DNA of 64,000 nucleotides from Fistulifera solaris. Its lineage: Eukaryota; Bacillariophyta; Bacillariophyceae; Naviculales; Stauroneidaceae. Both the position numbers and the translations under genes were made by a program. This document shows positions 44,042-55,255 of this stretch, one piece after another. Location of the stretch: contig AP026132.1 in NCBI GenBank assembly GCA_030295235.1, positions 1,177,501 through 1,241,500 on the forward strand, read 5' to 3'. The notes beneath the pieces were generated by a model that searched no databases, was not told the DNA's origin, and worked only from the letters and a program-made list of their open reading frames with translations. Positions within the stretch are counted from its first letter, which is position 1, and every line of letters starts with the position of its first letter.

Positions 44042-46482
44042 ACAAAACATCTATGTGACGCACAGCACTTAATCCAAAATATCTGGATGTCTCACAGAAT
44101 TTCTGCACGGCCCAAAACATCGATTCCAGAATTTCTGGAAAATGCACAAACTCATTGTCTGATGGAAAGCCTTCATCCCGAAATTTATGAAACGTGCACA
44201 GAATCTTTGTGTCATCTCAAGCACCGGATCGAAAATATCTGGAAGTCTCGCGGAACCTCTGTGCGACACGATACACCTGGTCCAGAATTTCTGGGCCAAT
44301 CGCAGAATTTCTGTGTGGCCGAACACTGATTCCAGAATTTCTGGAATATGAAAAATGTCATCTAAAACTGTGGCACCGATTCCAGAACTTCTGGTTCGTG
44401 TACAAAGTATCTATGTGACGCACAGCACTTAATCCAAAATATCTGGATGTCTCACAGAATTTCTGCACGGCCCAAAACATCGATTCCAGAATTTCTGGAA
44501 AATGCACAAACTCATTGTCTGATGGAAAGCCTTCATCCCGAAATTTATGAAACGTGCACAGAATCTTTGTGTCATCTCAAGCACCGGATCGAAAATATCT
44601 GGAAGTCTCGCAGAACCTCTGTGCGACACGATACACCTGGTCCAGAATTTCTGGGCCAATCGCAGAATTTCTGTGTGGCCGAACACTGATTCCAGAATTT
44701 CTGGAATATGAAAAATGTCATCTAAAACTGTGGCACCGATTCCAGAACTTCTGGTTCGTGTACAAAGTATCTATGTGACGCACAGCACTTAATCCAAAAT
44801 ATCTGGATGTCTCACAGAATTTCTGCACGGCCCAAAACATCGATTCCAGAATTTCTGGAAAATGCACAAACTCATTGTCTGATGGAAAGCCTTCATCCCG
44901 AAATTTATGAAACGTGCACAGAATCTTTGTGTCATCTCAAGCACCGGATCGAAAATATCTGGAAGTCTCGCGGAACCTCTGTGCGACACGATACACCTGG
45001 TCCAGAATTTCTGGACCAATCGCAGAATTTCTGTGTGGCCGAACACTGATTCCAGAATTTCTGGAATATGAAAAATGTCATCTAAAACTGTGGCACCGAT
45101 TCCAGAACTTCTGGTTCGTGTACAAAGCATCTATGTGACGCACAGCACTTAATCCAAAATATCTGGATGTCTCACAGAATTTCTGCACGGCAAAAACATC
45201 GATTCCAGAATTTCTGGAAAATGCACAAACTCATTGTCTGATGGAAAGCCTTCATCCCGAAATTTATGAAACGTGCACAGAATCTTTGTGTCATCTCAAG
45301 CACCGGATCGAAAATATCTGGAAGTCTCGCGGAACCTCTGTGCGACACGATACACCTGGTCCAGAATTTCTGGGCCAATCGCAGAATTTCTGTGTGGCCG
45401 AACACTGATTCCAGAATTTCTGGAATATGAAAAATGTCATCTAAAACTGTGGCACCGATTCCAGAACTTCTGGTTCGTGTACAAAGCATCTATGTGACGC
45501 ACAGCACTTAATCCAAAATATCTGGATGTCTCACAGAATTTCTGCACGGCAAAAACATCGATTCCAGAATTTCTGGAAAATGCACAAACTCATTGTCTGA
45601 TGGAAAGCCTTCATCCCGAAATTTATGAAACGTGCACAGAATCTTTGTGTCATCTCAAGCACCGGATCGAAAATATCTGGAAGTCTCGCGGAACCTCTGT
45701 GCGACACGATACACCTGGTCCAGAATTTCTGGACCAATCGCAGAATTTCTGTGTGGCCGAACACTGATTCCAGAATTTCTGGAATATGAAAAATGTCATC
45801 TAAAACTGTGGCACCGATTCCAGAACTTCTGGTTCGTGTACAAAGCATCTATGTGACGCACAGCACTTAATCCAAAATATCTGGATGTCTCACAGAATTT
45901 CTGCACGGCCCAAAACATCGATTCCAGAATTTCTGGAAAATGCACAAACTCATTGTCTGATGGAAAGCCTTCATCCCGAAATTTATGAAACGTGCACAGA
46001 ATCTTTGTGTCATCTCAAGCACCGGATCGAAAATATCTGGAAGTCTCGCAGAACCTCTGTGCGACACGATACACCTGGTCCAGAATTTCTGGACCAATCG
46101 CAGAATTTCTGTGTGGCCGAACACTGATTCCAGAATTTCTGGAATATGAAAAATGTCATCTAAAACTGTGGCACCGATTCCAGAACTTCTGGTTCGTGTA
46201 CAAAGCATCTATGTGACGCACAGCACTTAATCCAAAATATCTGGATGTCTCACAGAATTTCTGCACGGCAAAAACATCGATTCCAGAATTTCTGGAAAAT
46301 GCACAAACTCATTGTCTGATGGAAAGCCTTCATCCCGAAATTTATGAAACGTGCACAGAATCTTTGTGTCATCTCAAGCACCTGATCGAAAATATCTGGA
46401 AGTCTCGCAGAACCTCTGTGCGACACGATACACCTGGTCCAGAATTTCTGGGCCAATCGCAGAATTTCTGTGTGGCCAAACA
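44042..46482. repeat. Satellite array 3: 360-bp higher-order repeat of seven ~51-bp monomers, ~6.7 near-identical copies
   Basis: Copies begin at 44071, 44431, 44791, 45151, 45510, 45869 and 46229 (last one partial). The 360-bp unit divides into seven related segments of 52, 49, 56, 53, 48, 50 and 52 bp, most starting with an 'attccagaatttctgg'-like dyad. Copies differ at few sites. Orientation is inverted relative to array 2, so the arrays meet head to head near 44035. ORFs repeat every 360 bp because 360 is a multiple of three; I do not regard them as genes. Confidence 0.95.
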
Positions 46483-46862
46483 CCGACGTCACCAGCTCTT
46501 TGCTGTAATACTGATGTACTACGTACCTGGTAGTACGATGAATAATGATGCGATGATCGATGATGCGGCAATCAGCAATCAGTTTCACCGCCATGTACAA
46601 AATCTTATCAAAACTGGAACCACTAATCGTGACTGGAAAGTACAGAAATGGAACCACCAGCAGAAACCAAGTACATTATGCTATTATACACGGAGAATCC
46701 TATGACCTATGACTGGAGGGAGATGCATTTTTGTCTTGCGCGCAAGATCCTGTGAAGTCCATAACCAACAAAGAAATGAACGATCGCATGTCGTCGACTT
46801 CTTGCTGCCAACTCATTTGTCTTATTATTGCTGCTTGAATCGAATTATAATTAACAACAACA
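46483..46862. other. Intergenic between satellite and surface-protein gene
   Basis: Unique sequence, no gene seen. It includes the promoter of the gene at 46863. Confidence 0.45.
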
Positions 46863-49730
46863 ATGAGATCAAGGTCATCCGCGTGCTTCACTGTTCTTCT
46901 TTCATTGTGTGCATTCTTACGGAGCGTCGCTGTGAGCGCTAAAAGACAGTGCAATCATTGCATCACCTCCAAGGAATGTCAAAGTGCTGAACAAAAGCTC
47001 TTTGATTCCTGTCGAACTGTAGTCGTTAATGAAGAAGAATGTCGACAATTAGCAGTTACATCCGTTCATGTTGGTGGATTCCGTACTACAAGTACAACAA
47101 AAAAAAGCATCGAATGTGTACTGTCACTTTTTACAGACTATGAAAGCATCGATGAAGTCGATTCTGTTTGCCGTGCAATCTTGGGATCTCGTCCCTTTGT
47201 AGGAGACGCTATAGGAACCGCATCGGGCTATCCGCATTTCTACTCCACAGCATCAGACGATGTAACGCGTTTTCAACTTCAAAAGCCGCAATCTTCTTGC
47301 TGTTACTCGTGCGATCCTTTGTTGTTTCAAACAGGGAACCATCTTTCATTTGTTGACAATCATCTCGAGACAAATGTACAATCGAAACGTCAATTGCAGG
47401 CACAGTGCAACAATGATCCCAGCGCAGAATGGTCTGTTTCTGCTCAAGTCAATCAACGGCGAGCCTGCAATCACATTTCGTTGATTCGAGATGTCCCATT
47501 GTATTGCCCTCAAATCAATACCATCACGGGAGATCAGTACATTTACGAAACATGCCCCATTCAATGTGCAGCGTATTCGGGTTGTCCATTGGATTGTGTC
47601 ACGGCGGATTCGCAAGTACGATTGCCGGGTGGCACCACGTGCGGTACCGTCGCTGTGAATAGTGCTCGCTGCGATGATATTGCGGATGGCCTTTTCTTCA
47701 TCTATGTGTGGCAAATTTGTCCGATGCAGTGTCCGATTCGAGCCGGATGTACGACTTCGGAACCCACAGCAAGTCCTGTATTCGGGACAGTTCCTACCGT
47801 CACACCGACGTTTTCGTTGCCCACCGAATCACCGTTTGTTGCACCCTTTTCGGCGCCCACGGAATCACCCACTGATGCACCTGTTCCAGCGCCGACAGCA
47901 TCACCGACAGATGCACCGATTCCAGCGCCGACACGTGCTCCCAATCCAGCGCCGACAGCGTCACCAACAGATGCACCGTTGCAAGTACCAGTCCCCGTGC
48001 CGGTGACTGTACCGACTCCTATTCCAGTTTTTGTCCCCGTAGGGGGTCCCTGTGCAAGCGCCTGTCCCTATTCCGGTCCCTGTGCCAGCGCCCGTACCCA
48101 TACCAACCTCGGCTCCGGTGACGACTCCAGTCTCCGTTCCTGCACCACTTCCTGTGCCCGTTCCTGTGCCGATGCCCATTTCCGTACCAGTACCGGCACC
48201 AGCGCCCTTGCCAGTGTCAAGCCCAGCTCCTCTACCTGCACCGGTTCCGCTGCCCGTCAACTCACCCAATGTTGTACCTGTTGAAGCACCGGTTCCTGTT
48301 CCTGTACCCGCACCGGTTCCGCTTCCCGTTAATCCGCCGATTATTGTTTCTATGCCCGCACCGGTGCCAAATCCAGTTCCAGTGGACGCGCCTTTATCCG
48401 TTCCGGTTAACCAGCCGGTTGCTCTACCGGTTGATACGTCGATCCCCGTACCTGTCAGCCAGCCGGTCGCTCTGCCGGTACTGGTACCCGTTCCGGTGGA
48501 CTCTCCCGTATCTGTTCCACTCAACTCCCCGCTACCTGTGCCCGTCGATCCGCCCGTCGCTGTAGCGGTACCGACAGACCCTATTCCTGTTAGTCAGCCA
48601 GTATTCGTGCCAGTCGACTCTGCTGTCCCCGTTCCACTCAATCCCCCGGTACCGATGCCCGTCAACCCGCCGGTCGCTGTAGCGGTGCCTACGGCCCCTA
48701 ATCCAGTCAATCAACCAGTATTTGCGCCAGTCGACACTCCCGTTGTTGTTCCGGCCAACCAGCCCATTCCTGTGCCTGTCGACACACCAATAGTTGTGCC
48801 AATCAGTCAGCCGATTCCTTTCCCGGTAGCTGCTCCACTCCCTTTGTCAACAGAACCGCCTATCACCTTTGATCAAACGACGAGTGAAACACCATTCGCC
48901 TCATCGCCATCCGGCAATGTGGTTGATCCAACACCGGCCGGGGTATCCGAGGTAGAAGTGCCAGTCGTTGTCAACGGCGACTTTTGAGTGTCCGTTTACG
49001 GCCTTCAGGAAACCTTGCCAACTTGACCAAGCTCACAAACGAGATGGTCTTTGTCGAGCTCACTTTGACGCCCGCGGAAGAACTGAACGAAGAAGAGATC
49101 CAAGTGGTGCTTAATGTGTTGAAGGAAGAGTTTGACGGTTATCTCAAAGGCGAGGCTGAAACACAACGGCATTTGACTGAACGAAGATTAGCGCGTCGAC
49201 GTGATGCCAGAGATCTCAAGACCGAGTTTGTATTTGTCCGACAGGATATGGTAAAAAATGAGGATGGAACATTATCCAGCATTCTGGTGTACAATCAAAC
49301 GCTGTCCTTTTCGGAGAAGGTCAAGCCTATTGATTTGTTATCATTAGAAGATCCAACGGAAAGTCCTGTAGACGACAATGATCCTCGACCTAATTTCGAT
49401 GGCTTAAGTGCCGAACAGATAGCTGTCATGCCGTTTACTGATTATGAAGCGAACGTGAAAATGGCGCAAAGGCTGAAAGACGAAGCGGATTCGCTAAACC
49501 AACTCAAAGTCCCTCTCCCTGTACCCACCGTCAGTCAAGAGGAAGAAAACTCGGAGTTATTATCGGTTGGGGATGTTTATTCTGGTGATGTGATTTCCGA
49601 GGGTGCCATTGCCGGCATCTTTTTATGTTGCGCTCTACTCTTTTCGCTGTTCGGCTCTTATGGGGTGTATAGATTGAACCAAGAAGTAACGGAGAGAAGA
49701 GGCGGAAGTTCGTCAAGAAGCTCGCGATGA
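46863..49730 (+). CDS. Secreted/membrane-anchored Cys-rich and Pro-Val-rich repeat protein
   Basis: Signal peptide at ATG 46863 ([20 protein letters not shown]). A ~270-residue Cys-rich region follows with two related blocks ([17 protein letters not shown] and the later WQICPMQC). A Thr/Pro tract ([12 protein letters not shown] type) comes next, then about 280 residues of Pro-Val dipeptide repeats ([13 protein letters not shown] type). A charged domain with a dibasic cluster ([14 protein letters not shown]) and one C-terminal helix ([20 protein letters not shown]) with a short cytosolic tail follow. The frame moves at the G-run 48042-48046 and the T-run 48982-48985; about 955 residues in all. 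The layout suggests a cell-surface or wall-associated protein, perhaps glycosylated on the Thr/Pro tract and processed at the dibasic cluster. Function unknown. Confidence 0.78.
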
Positions 49731-49822
49731 GATTGTTAAAGAAAGCTACCTCAAAATGATTTCCATAAGTTACGAATGAAGATGAGTACAGTGAAAACAA
49801 GAGGACCATTCTTTACGATACG

Positions 49823-50940
49823 TTACAATATTTGCGCTCCCACTTTGGCAACACCTTCTGCTTTCATAAATTCTTCTCGTAATGTGTAAATATATTGCAT
49901 CATTTTGATTTCAATCGGTGTCATTGTGATAGTATTGAAAAAATCGACATGAAGCACGACGCGTTCTTGTGTTTCGTGCGCATTGAATGTTTCGTGTCGA
50001 TAGGTAGTATCATACAACAAACATTTGCCTTTCTCATAATACCGCTTCTGATCGGCTACTTGAATCCATGCCGATTCCGGTGCCAATTCAATGCCCATTT
50101 GTGCAGTCAGCCACATGTTGTTGCCATCCGTATGATTCGGAATGCCCGAGTTGGGTTGCTGTCGATTGAACCCCGCAATGCGCCCGGCCAAGGGTACCGT
50201 TTCCAACAATCGTGTAGTCGTGGGGCATAAATGATAGGGAAAGTTGGGTATGCGATGACCGTTGTAAAACAAGACGAGTGTTTTCCATCCGCTTTCGTAA
50301 TTCATACTCGTCACCGATTGAAAACGATCGGCACTGTCTTCCAGCAGAGCGTGATATTCTTGCACAATCGTATCGTAGTGTTTCGTCAACTGTTGACACA
50401 ATGCCACTTGCGAAGGCTCATAAAAGGGCTGACCGGGTCCTAATCCGGGCATGTACGCATGTAATTGATGGACGGGTCGAAACGGATCCAACGGTTCTTC
50501 CAGTTTGGGCAAATCGGGGTTGACTGCGTGTCGCAAGAAACCAGCAATTCGGACCAACTCCTTGTCATTCACAGAAAACTTTGATTTCAATAAAGAAGGA
50601 ATGAGTTGCCAGAACGGATCGTCCGTTCCTTGTACTGCTTGTCCTAAAATCGATTGATTGGCTTGTTCTTGCAACTCGGCTAACCAGGCATCGGTTTCCG
50701 ATTTCACGTACGGTTTGTTGGTAGAAGGTGCTTTCTTCTTTTTATTCTTTTCATTTCTTTGCTTTTCCTTTTTGGGTGTTTGATTGGCTTTCGGTGCACC
50801 GAAACCTTTCCCCGAAGATGCTTTGAGTAAAGAAAGGTTCAGTCGTCTCGAATGATTCTTCGACGACAAAACCGAAAAGGCTCCTGTATTGCTGTTACAA
50901 AGCAGTAAAAGGCGCAAAACGCTGTCACGAGCGTTGACAT
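49823..50940 (-). CDS. Aspartyl/asparaginyl beta-hydroxylase-like protein, plastid-type presequence
   Basis: The conserved domain shows GWKTLVLFYNG, CPTTTRLLETVPL, GFNRQQPNSGIPNHTDGNN (first His of the iron site), LLYDTTYRHETFN (second His) and ERVVLHVDFFN. This fits the Asp/Asn beta-hydroxylase family (Fe(II)/2-oxoglutarate oxygenases). ATG 50938-50940 with a one-base correction at the A-run 50916-50919 gives a good signal peptide (MSTLVTAFLRLLLLCNSNTG) followed by AFSVLSS, a diatom plastid-type motif. The mature start contains KASSGKGFG, echoed in the next gene. A Lys-rich linker follows. About 372 residues. Substrate unknown. Confidence 0.82.
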
Positions 50941-51522
50941 GAAGAAGAGTTATATTTTTTAAAGGGAAGAAAGATTGAAAGTTACAATAAGAGATGCAAT
51001 AACAACATCATTTATTTTCAATGAATAAAAATCGGTCGATGAAGTTTATTGTTCGGACGCAAGACAGACCATAAAGTAGCCACTATATGATAAAGTGTAT
51101 ATTACTTTTTCTGTGACTCAAGTCAACTTCAGTCCCGGAACCTTTTGTCGACAGTTTCATTCAAATGAAAAACAGTGACCAAGGTAAATAACCTGCCTCT
51201 AACCGACAAGATGATAGATTGAATAACATAAAAGGATACATATTCTTGATTCATCGGTTGCGCACTGCCAAAAATTAGAAGTTACATCCTTTTTCCCATC
51301 ACAGGCGTCTTCCATCTTGTCTTCTCGTTTCGTTGTATTCCGGCAAGCGAATGATTACCGATACAAAGTTCACTTTTCACAAGTCATTATTGTTTTTCAT
51401 TTAGCTATAATTTAAGCATGTTAAGTACCGCATATAGTCTAGGTGCTAGCCTTTAAAAGGACTAGCTCGACTCGGCAACCCTGAAGTCCTCAGTAATCGC
51501 CTTTGTTCCATCGACTAAAAGC

Positions 51523-52351
51523 TCACGCATAAGCATCTGGATTATCGGGAATATCTGGCATATCTTGTAGCTGATACAGCAATCGAATGGCGGGACTATC
51601 CCGTTGGAGACTCGCTACTTCAAACTGCGTTTGGAGACCTAACCATTCAAAGGCCGCAGCACTTGTGTGGCACAAAACTCATCCAAATCTTGCAAGGAAA
51701 CGTGCGGTACAAGAATCAGGGAACCTGTGTGTACCACATTTTGAGTTTTGAGTTCATAGATTTCACTCCAACAAGTGGCAAATAAATCCGTCGACGGCGA
51801 GGCAACATGAAAACGTTGAATGGCCATCAATCGTCGACCTTCCTCCATGAAATGCAAGTCATTGTCGTCGTCTTTTCCACCTGGACTGTTCGTTATGGGA
51901 ATATCCAGTAGCGATTGATGCATACTGTCCAAAAGGCACTCAAGAAGGACATGTCCTTTTCTTCGGACGGCTTGTCGGGCAGGGCGGTATGAACATGTTG
52001 TTCGCTAACATCGCCTCGATTTCTCAATGCATCTACTGCCAAACAAGTTCCCATAGATAATTCACGGAACATGGGTATCCAGCGGCTCTTATTATCGAAA
52101 AAGTCCATCATGGTCACGTCACTGATATCGGGGAGTGGTGAATTGCTCATACTGTTAACATTCTTTCCATACGTTTTTGCCGGAGCGGGACGCGGAGTAG
52201 GTTCCTGTTTTCCGAATCCCTTTCCGCTCGCGAAAAGGCATGTTTGTTGTCGTTTGTGATGAGACAGAGATGAAAAGACAAATGCAAAGGAAGGCAGAGC
52301 GTTGATCAAAACGCATAAAGGAAAAACGTGATGAGAAAAATGATATCGCAT
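51523..52351 (-). CDS. Orphan plastid-type protein with SGKGFG motif
   Basis: I do not recognise the domain. ATG 52349-52351 opens a signal peptide (MRYHFSHHVFPLCVLINALP) and SFAFVFS, a plastid-type motif, followed by FASGKGFGKQEPTPRP, similar to the neighbouring hydroxylase. The frame moves one base at the A-run 51931-51934 and again near 51663, resuming as SAAAFEWLGLQTQFEVASLQ and ending in DMPDIPDNPDAYA at 51523. About 275 residues, soluble, with no catalytic motif that I can see. It lies in the same orientation as the hydroxylase gene and 583 bp upstream of it. Confidence 0.6.
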
Positions 52352-53376
52352 CTGGACCAAGAACGAAAAGCAATGAATCAAAAGAATGACGACTGATGTA
52401 CAAAAAGATTGTAATAGTCATGAATGACGGAGAATCTTTTGTATGAAGGATAACAAAAGATCCTTGTTATTGTTCTGCAATGAATATAAGCGCTAACGTC
52501 GTCGTTTTCACTTTTCACATCACGGCGAACAAGAGAAAAATCACATTTCCAGAAAATCTGTAAGATCGGTGTTTTCAATTATTGTCCAGAAAATCTGGAA
52601 ATATGACTCATGACTGAAATGCAGTAGTAAATACGAAAAAAACGTTTTGCAAGGCTATTCGACGTAAAATACAATGAAGTATAATGATAATGACTATTTC
52701 ATTGCAATAACGATAATTGGAACTTAAAGTGCGCTGAACGAACGACTTGTTGATAGCATGTCTTCGAAAGCAAAATGATTTCATGACTGAAGTGCAGTCG
52801 TGGTGTTCTATAGTACATATGGCAATAACAACGTTTCGCAAAGCTCTTCGACACAAATAATTTGATGACGTGTGAGAAAAACGTTTCTAAAGACTATTTT
52901 TCGCAACAGGACGAACGAAGCTCTAAATATTTATATACTCCGGAGTATTTTTGTAACCAAATAATGATTGCTGAACGAACGATTTGTAGGCAGCATTGTC
53001 GCTCGCACGAAAATTAATTCATGACTGAATTGCAGTCGTGTACAAGGAGAGCTACACTTTCGACTATAGTAGTTACCATTGTCATTATTTTGAAGTAGAC
53101 GGAAATTCTGACTGATTGGGTCAGAACGTCTCGCATTATTTGTTTCCTCATGCTGTAATTTATTCAACCAAAGCTTTTACATTTTAAAAATAATATGATA
53201 TTAGTGATCTTCTCACAGATCCAGTGTCGGTATCCCACTTGAAGTGACACCTTGCGTTTACTCGAGAGTTTACTTCTCTGCAGCTTGTCATGTTACTCTG
53301 TCCACAAACCTTTCCCAAAGCAAAATGATTCAAGTACCCCTGTTTGTGTGATCATTCTCAAATGCGTATCGATTTT
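52352..53376. other. Intergenic with satellite remnant and three family II dyads
   Basis: A single satellite remnant (two ccagaaaatctg dyads) lies at 52545-52600. Three copies of the family II dyad follow at 52608-52626, 52781-52802 and 53020-53040, spaced about 173 and 239 bp apart, each starting tcatgactga. Sequences after the dyads are partly similar ('acgtttcgcaaagctcttcgac' and 'acgttttgcaaggctattcgac'), so these are probably tandem degenerate units. No gene. Confidence 0.65.
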
Positions 53377-54892
53377 TCATGCGGTAAAAGACATGGCTTC
53401 TTCGCTAGTGGCTTCCGTTACTCGAAATGCGACCATTTTACCCCATCCCATTTCGCCCAAAGAACGAGTTTTATGCTCTTCTTCCCACTTAAATGTTTGT
53501 TTGCCATTCAATGTGGTCAAGACTACTTTTTCTCGTTCTTGTTGGGCCACGACATCCACCCAGTTGAATACCGTTTCTAAAGTAGCTGTTTCTGGATCAA
53601 ATTGACGTTGATGACTTGTGCCATCCGCGAACCGCACGGCAAGTGTCATAGAGCCAACAGCCGGATCCGGAAGAGTGGCGCTAAACTCCGCACGCCGTTG
53701 CTTTATAGCTTCCGCGTGTGCCGCTGCGGCTTGAGCGCGAGCTTCCTCTTCCTCTTTTGTGCTTGCTCATCAATTTGTCGTTGCCGTTCTTGCACGATAC
53801 TGGTCCGATATCCTTCCACTCGTTCTTGGGCAATTTGCAGTTCCTTTTGAGCGTGCTGCATCTTTTGATATAGGTTCTTGTGTCGTTTCCGAATGGTGTT
53901 GAGCCACGATGCCATAGTGGTCGCATTCGGGGGAGGATTGCAATGATGTTGTGAGAGTACCTGACAGGACGCGGTTGTGGAAGCTTGCTTGGATGTGGCA
54001 ACCAATAATACAGGGCGCTTCGGATTGGGCTCTAGATTCAGGCGCTTCGCGGCGACAACAGCTTCGGGCGATTTGGCCTTGGCGCTCCACAGCAAAAACG
54101 ACGGAGTTGGAATGCTTTTATGAGCAGGCTTTTCCGCCATTTTGGCCACTTCCACCGATAAGAATGATTCAATCGCAGTCTTGTCAGCTGCTGTCTGACG
54201 ATCAGGACGATTGGAAGGTATTAAAACAAGCAATAGCCGTGATTGCGATCGTGCTAGTTGCAAGGCATCTTGAATGGAACCCCCTCTATCGCTGGGTATC
54301 CTTTCTCGTCGGATGCGGTTTCGTGGTCGTTCCGGGTAGCTTTGACTTTGTATGCAGTGGCCAAGTAGTTTGCAAAATCCCGTCGATCATTGCTACTTGC
54401 GGTTGATATGTCTCCATCATCGCCATTTTTTTCTCCCGCTGACGATGATAGCAACGAATGTAAAAAATTCGTCAATCGCTGTGTGATCTTTCCTACAATT
54501 GTGACACCTTCATCGCCGCTCCCTGGAGAAAATGCCACAGAAAACGCCCTTACTGCTGCTTTGAGAAATCCCAACGCTGTCCTTCCAGTCGCTTCAATTG
54601 CCATTGCAACGAAAGTAGTATCCTTGTCATCCTCGCTTTCGTCGTCATTTTCATCAGCAGCTTCCGACACTTCCTCGTCCTCAACCATTTCGTCCTCTTC
54701 TTCTTCTTCCTCCTCGTTTTCCTCTTCGTTCAAAGTTGCACCGCCCCGTTGAATATCTTTCCATCGGCGTGTATTATCTCTTGTGTTGAAATGAGAAGGC
54801 AGAGAGAGTGACGACTGTCGTGTTGTACGAGACAGCGGATGCACAAAACAGCATTGCAGCCAGAGAACGATAAATGTTGCGAGTCCATGCAT
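53377..54892 (-). CDS. UAS-UBX domain protein with N-terminal signal peptide (FAF2-like; SELMA candidate)
   Basis: ATG 54890-54892 opens a signal peptide (MHGLATFIVLWLQCCFVHP) and a Ser-rich leader. An acidic run (NEEENEEEEEEEDEMVEDEE is its core) and a possible membrane hairpin (ATGRTALGFLKAAVRAF) follow. Next is a thioredoxin-like UAS region (ARSQSRLLLVLIPS ... PSFLLWSAKA ... RPVLLVA), a coiled coil (KMQHAQKELQIAQERVEGYR), and a UBX domain at the end (LAVRFADGTSHQRQFDPETA ... FNWVDVV ... KTRSLGEMGWG). The frame moves at the C-run 54280-54284 and the T-run 53755-53758. UBX domains recruit Cdc48/p97. Host FAF2/UBXD8 sits in the ER membrane with a hairpin and no cleaved signal, so the signal peptide points to the plastid periplastid ERAD-like machine of diatoms. 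Confidence 0.8.
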
Positions 54893-55255
54893 TGTTAGTA
54901 CTCTTTGTCTCCAATCAATGCTTGTGAATTGTAAGGTAGGGAGGAATAATAATTGTAGTCAAAGCAAAGAGAAGTGATGATCGAGAATGCAAATGATAGC
55001 ATCCGTATCTCTTATTACCTGGTATTATACTCCGTATTATTTCCAATTGAAGCAAATGGCGATCAACGATAACGATAAGGTTCATCCACTGTACGACGTA
55101 CCGTCGTACTAAGGATACGACACTAGGGCTAGAGCTAGAGAGAGACAAATAGAACAAACGTACAAAACAACTACTTTCGTCACAAGAAAGAAACGTCAAA
55201 TTAAGAGTTATACGATGTGATTGTGTTACAAGGACCAAGCGCGAGTCCCAACACT
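54893..55255. other. Intergenic
   Basis: No gene or repeat seen. It holds the 3' flank of PRK and the promoter of the UBX gene. Confidence 0.45.

Noticed and set aside
43195-46482. CRISPR-like look of regularly spaced palindromic repeats
   Set aside because: The segments between palindromes are themselves repeated (they belong to the monomer), no cas-like gene is near, and the genome is eukaryotic. It is satellite DNA.
44069-46657. Families of identical 74-, 80-, 85- and 113-residue ORFs on both strands
   Set aside because: They recur only because the repeat unit (360 bp) is a multiple of three. They exist on both strands and have no independent protein features.
47961-48524. 187-residue minus-strand Gly/Thr-rich ORF
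   Set aside because: Reverse reading of the Pro-Val repeat of the surface-protein gene.
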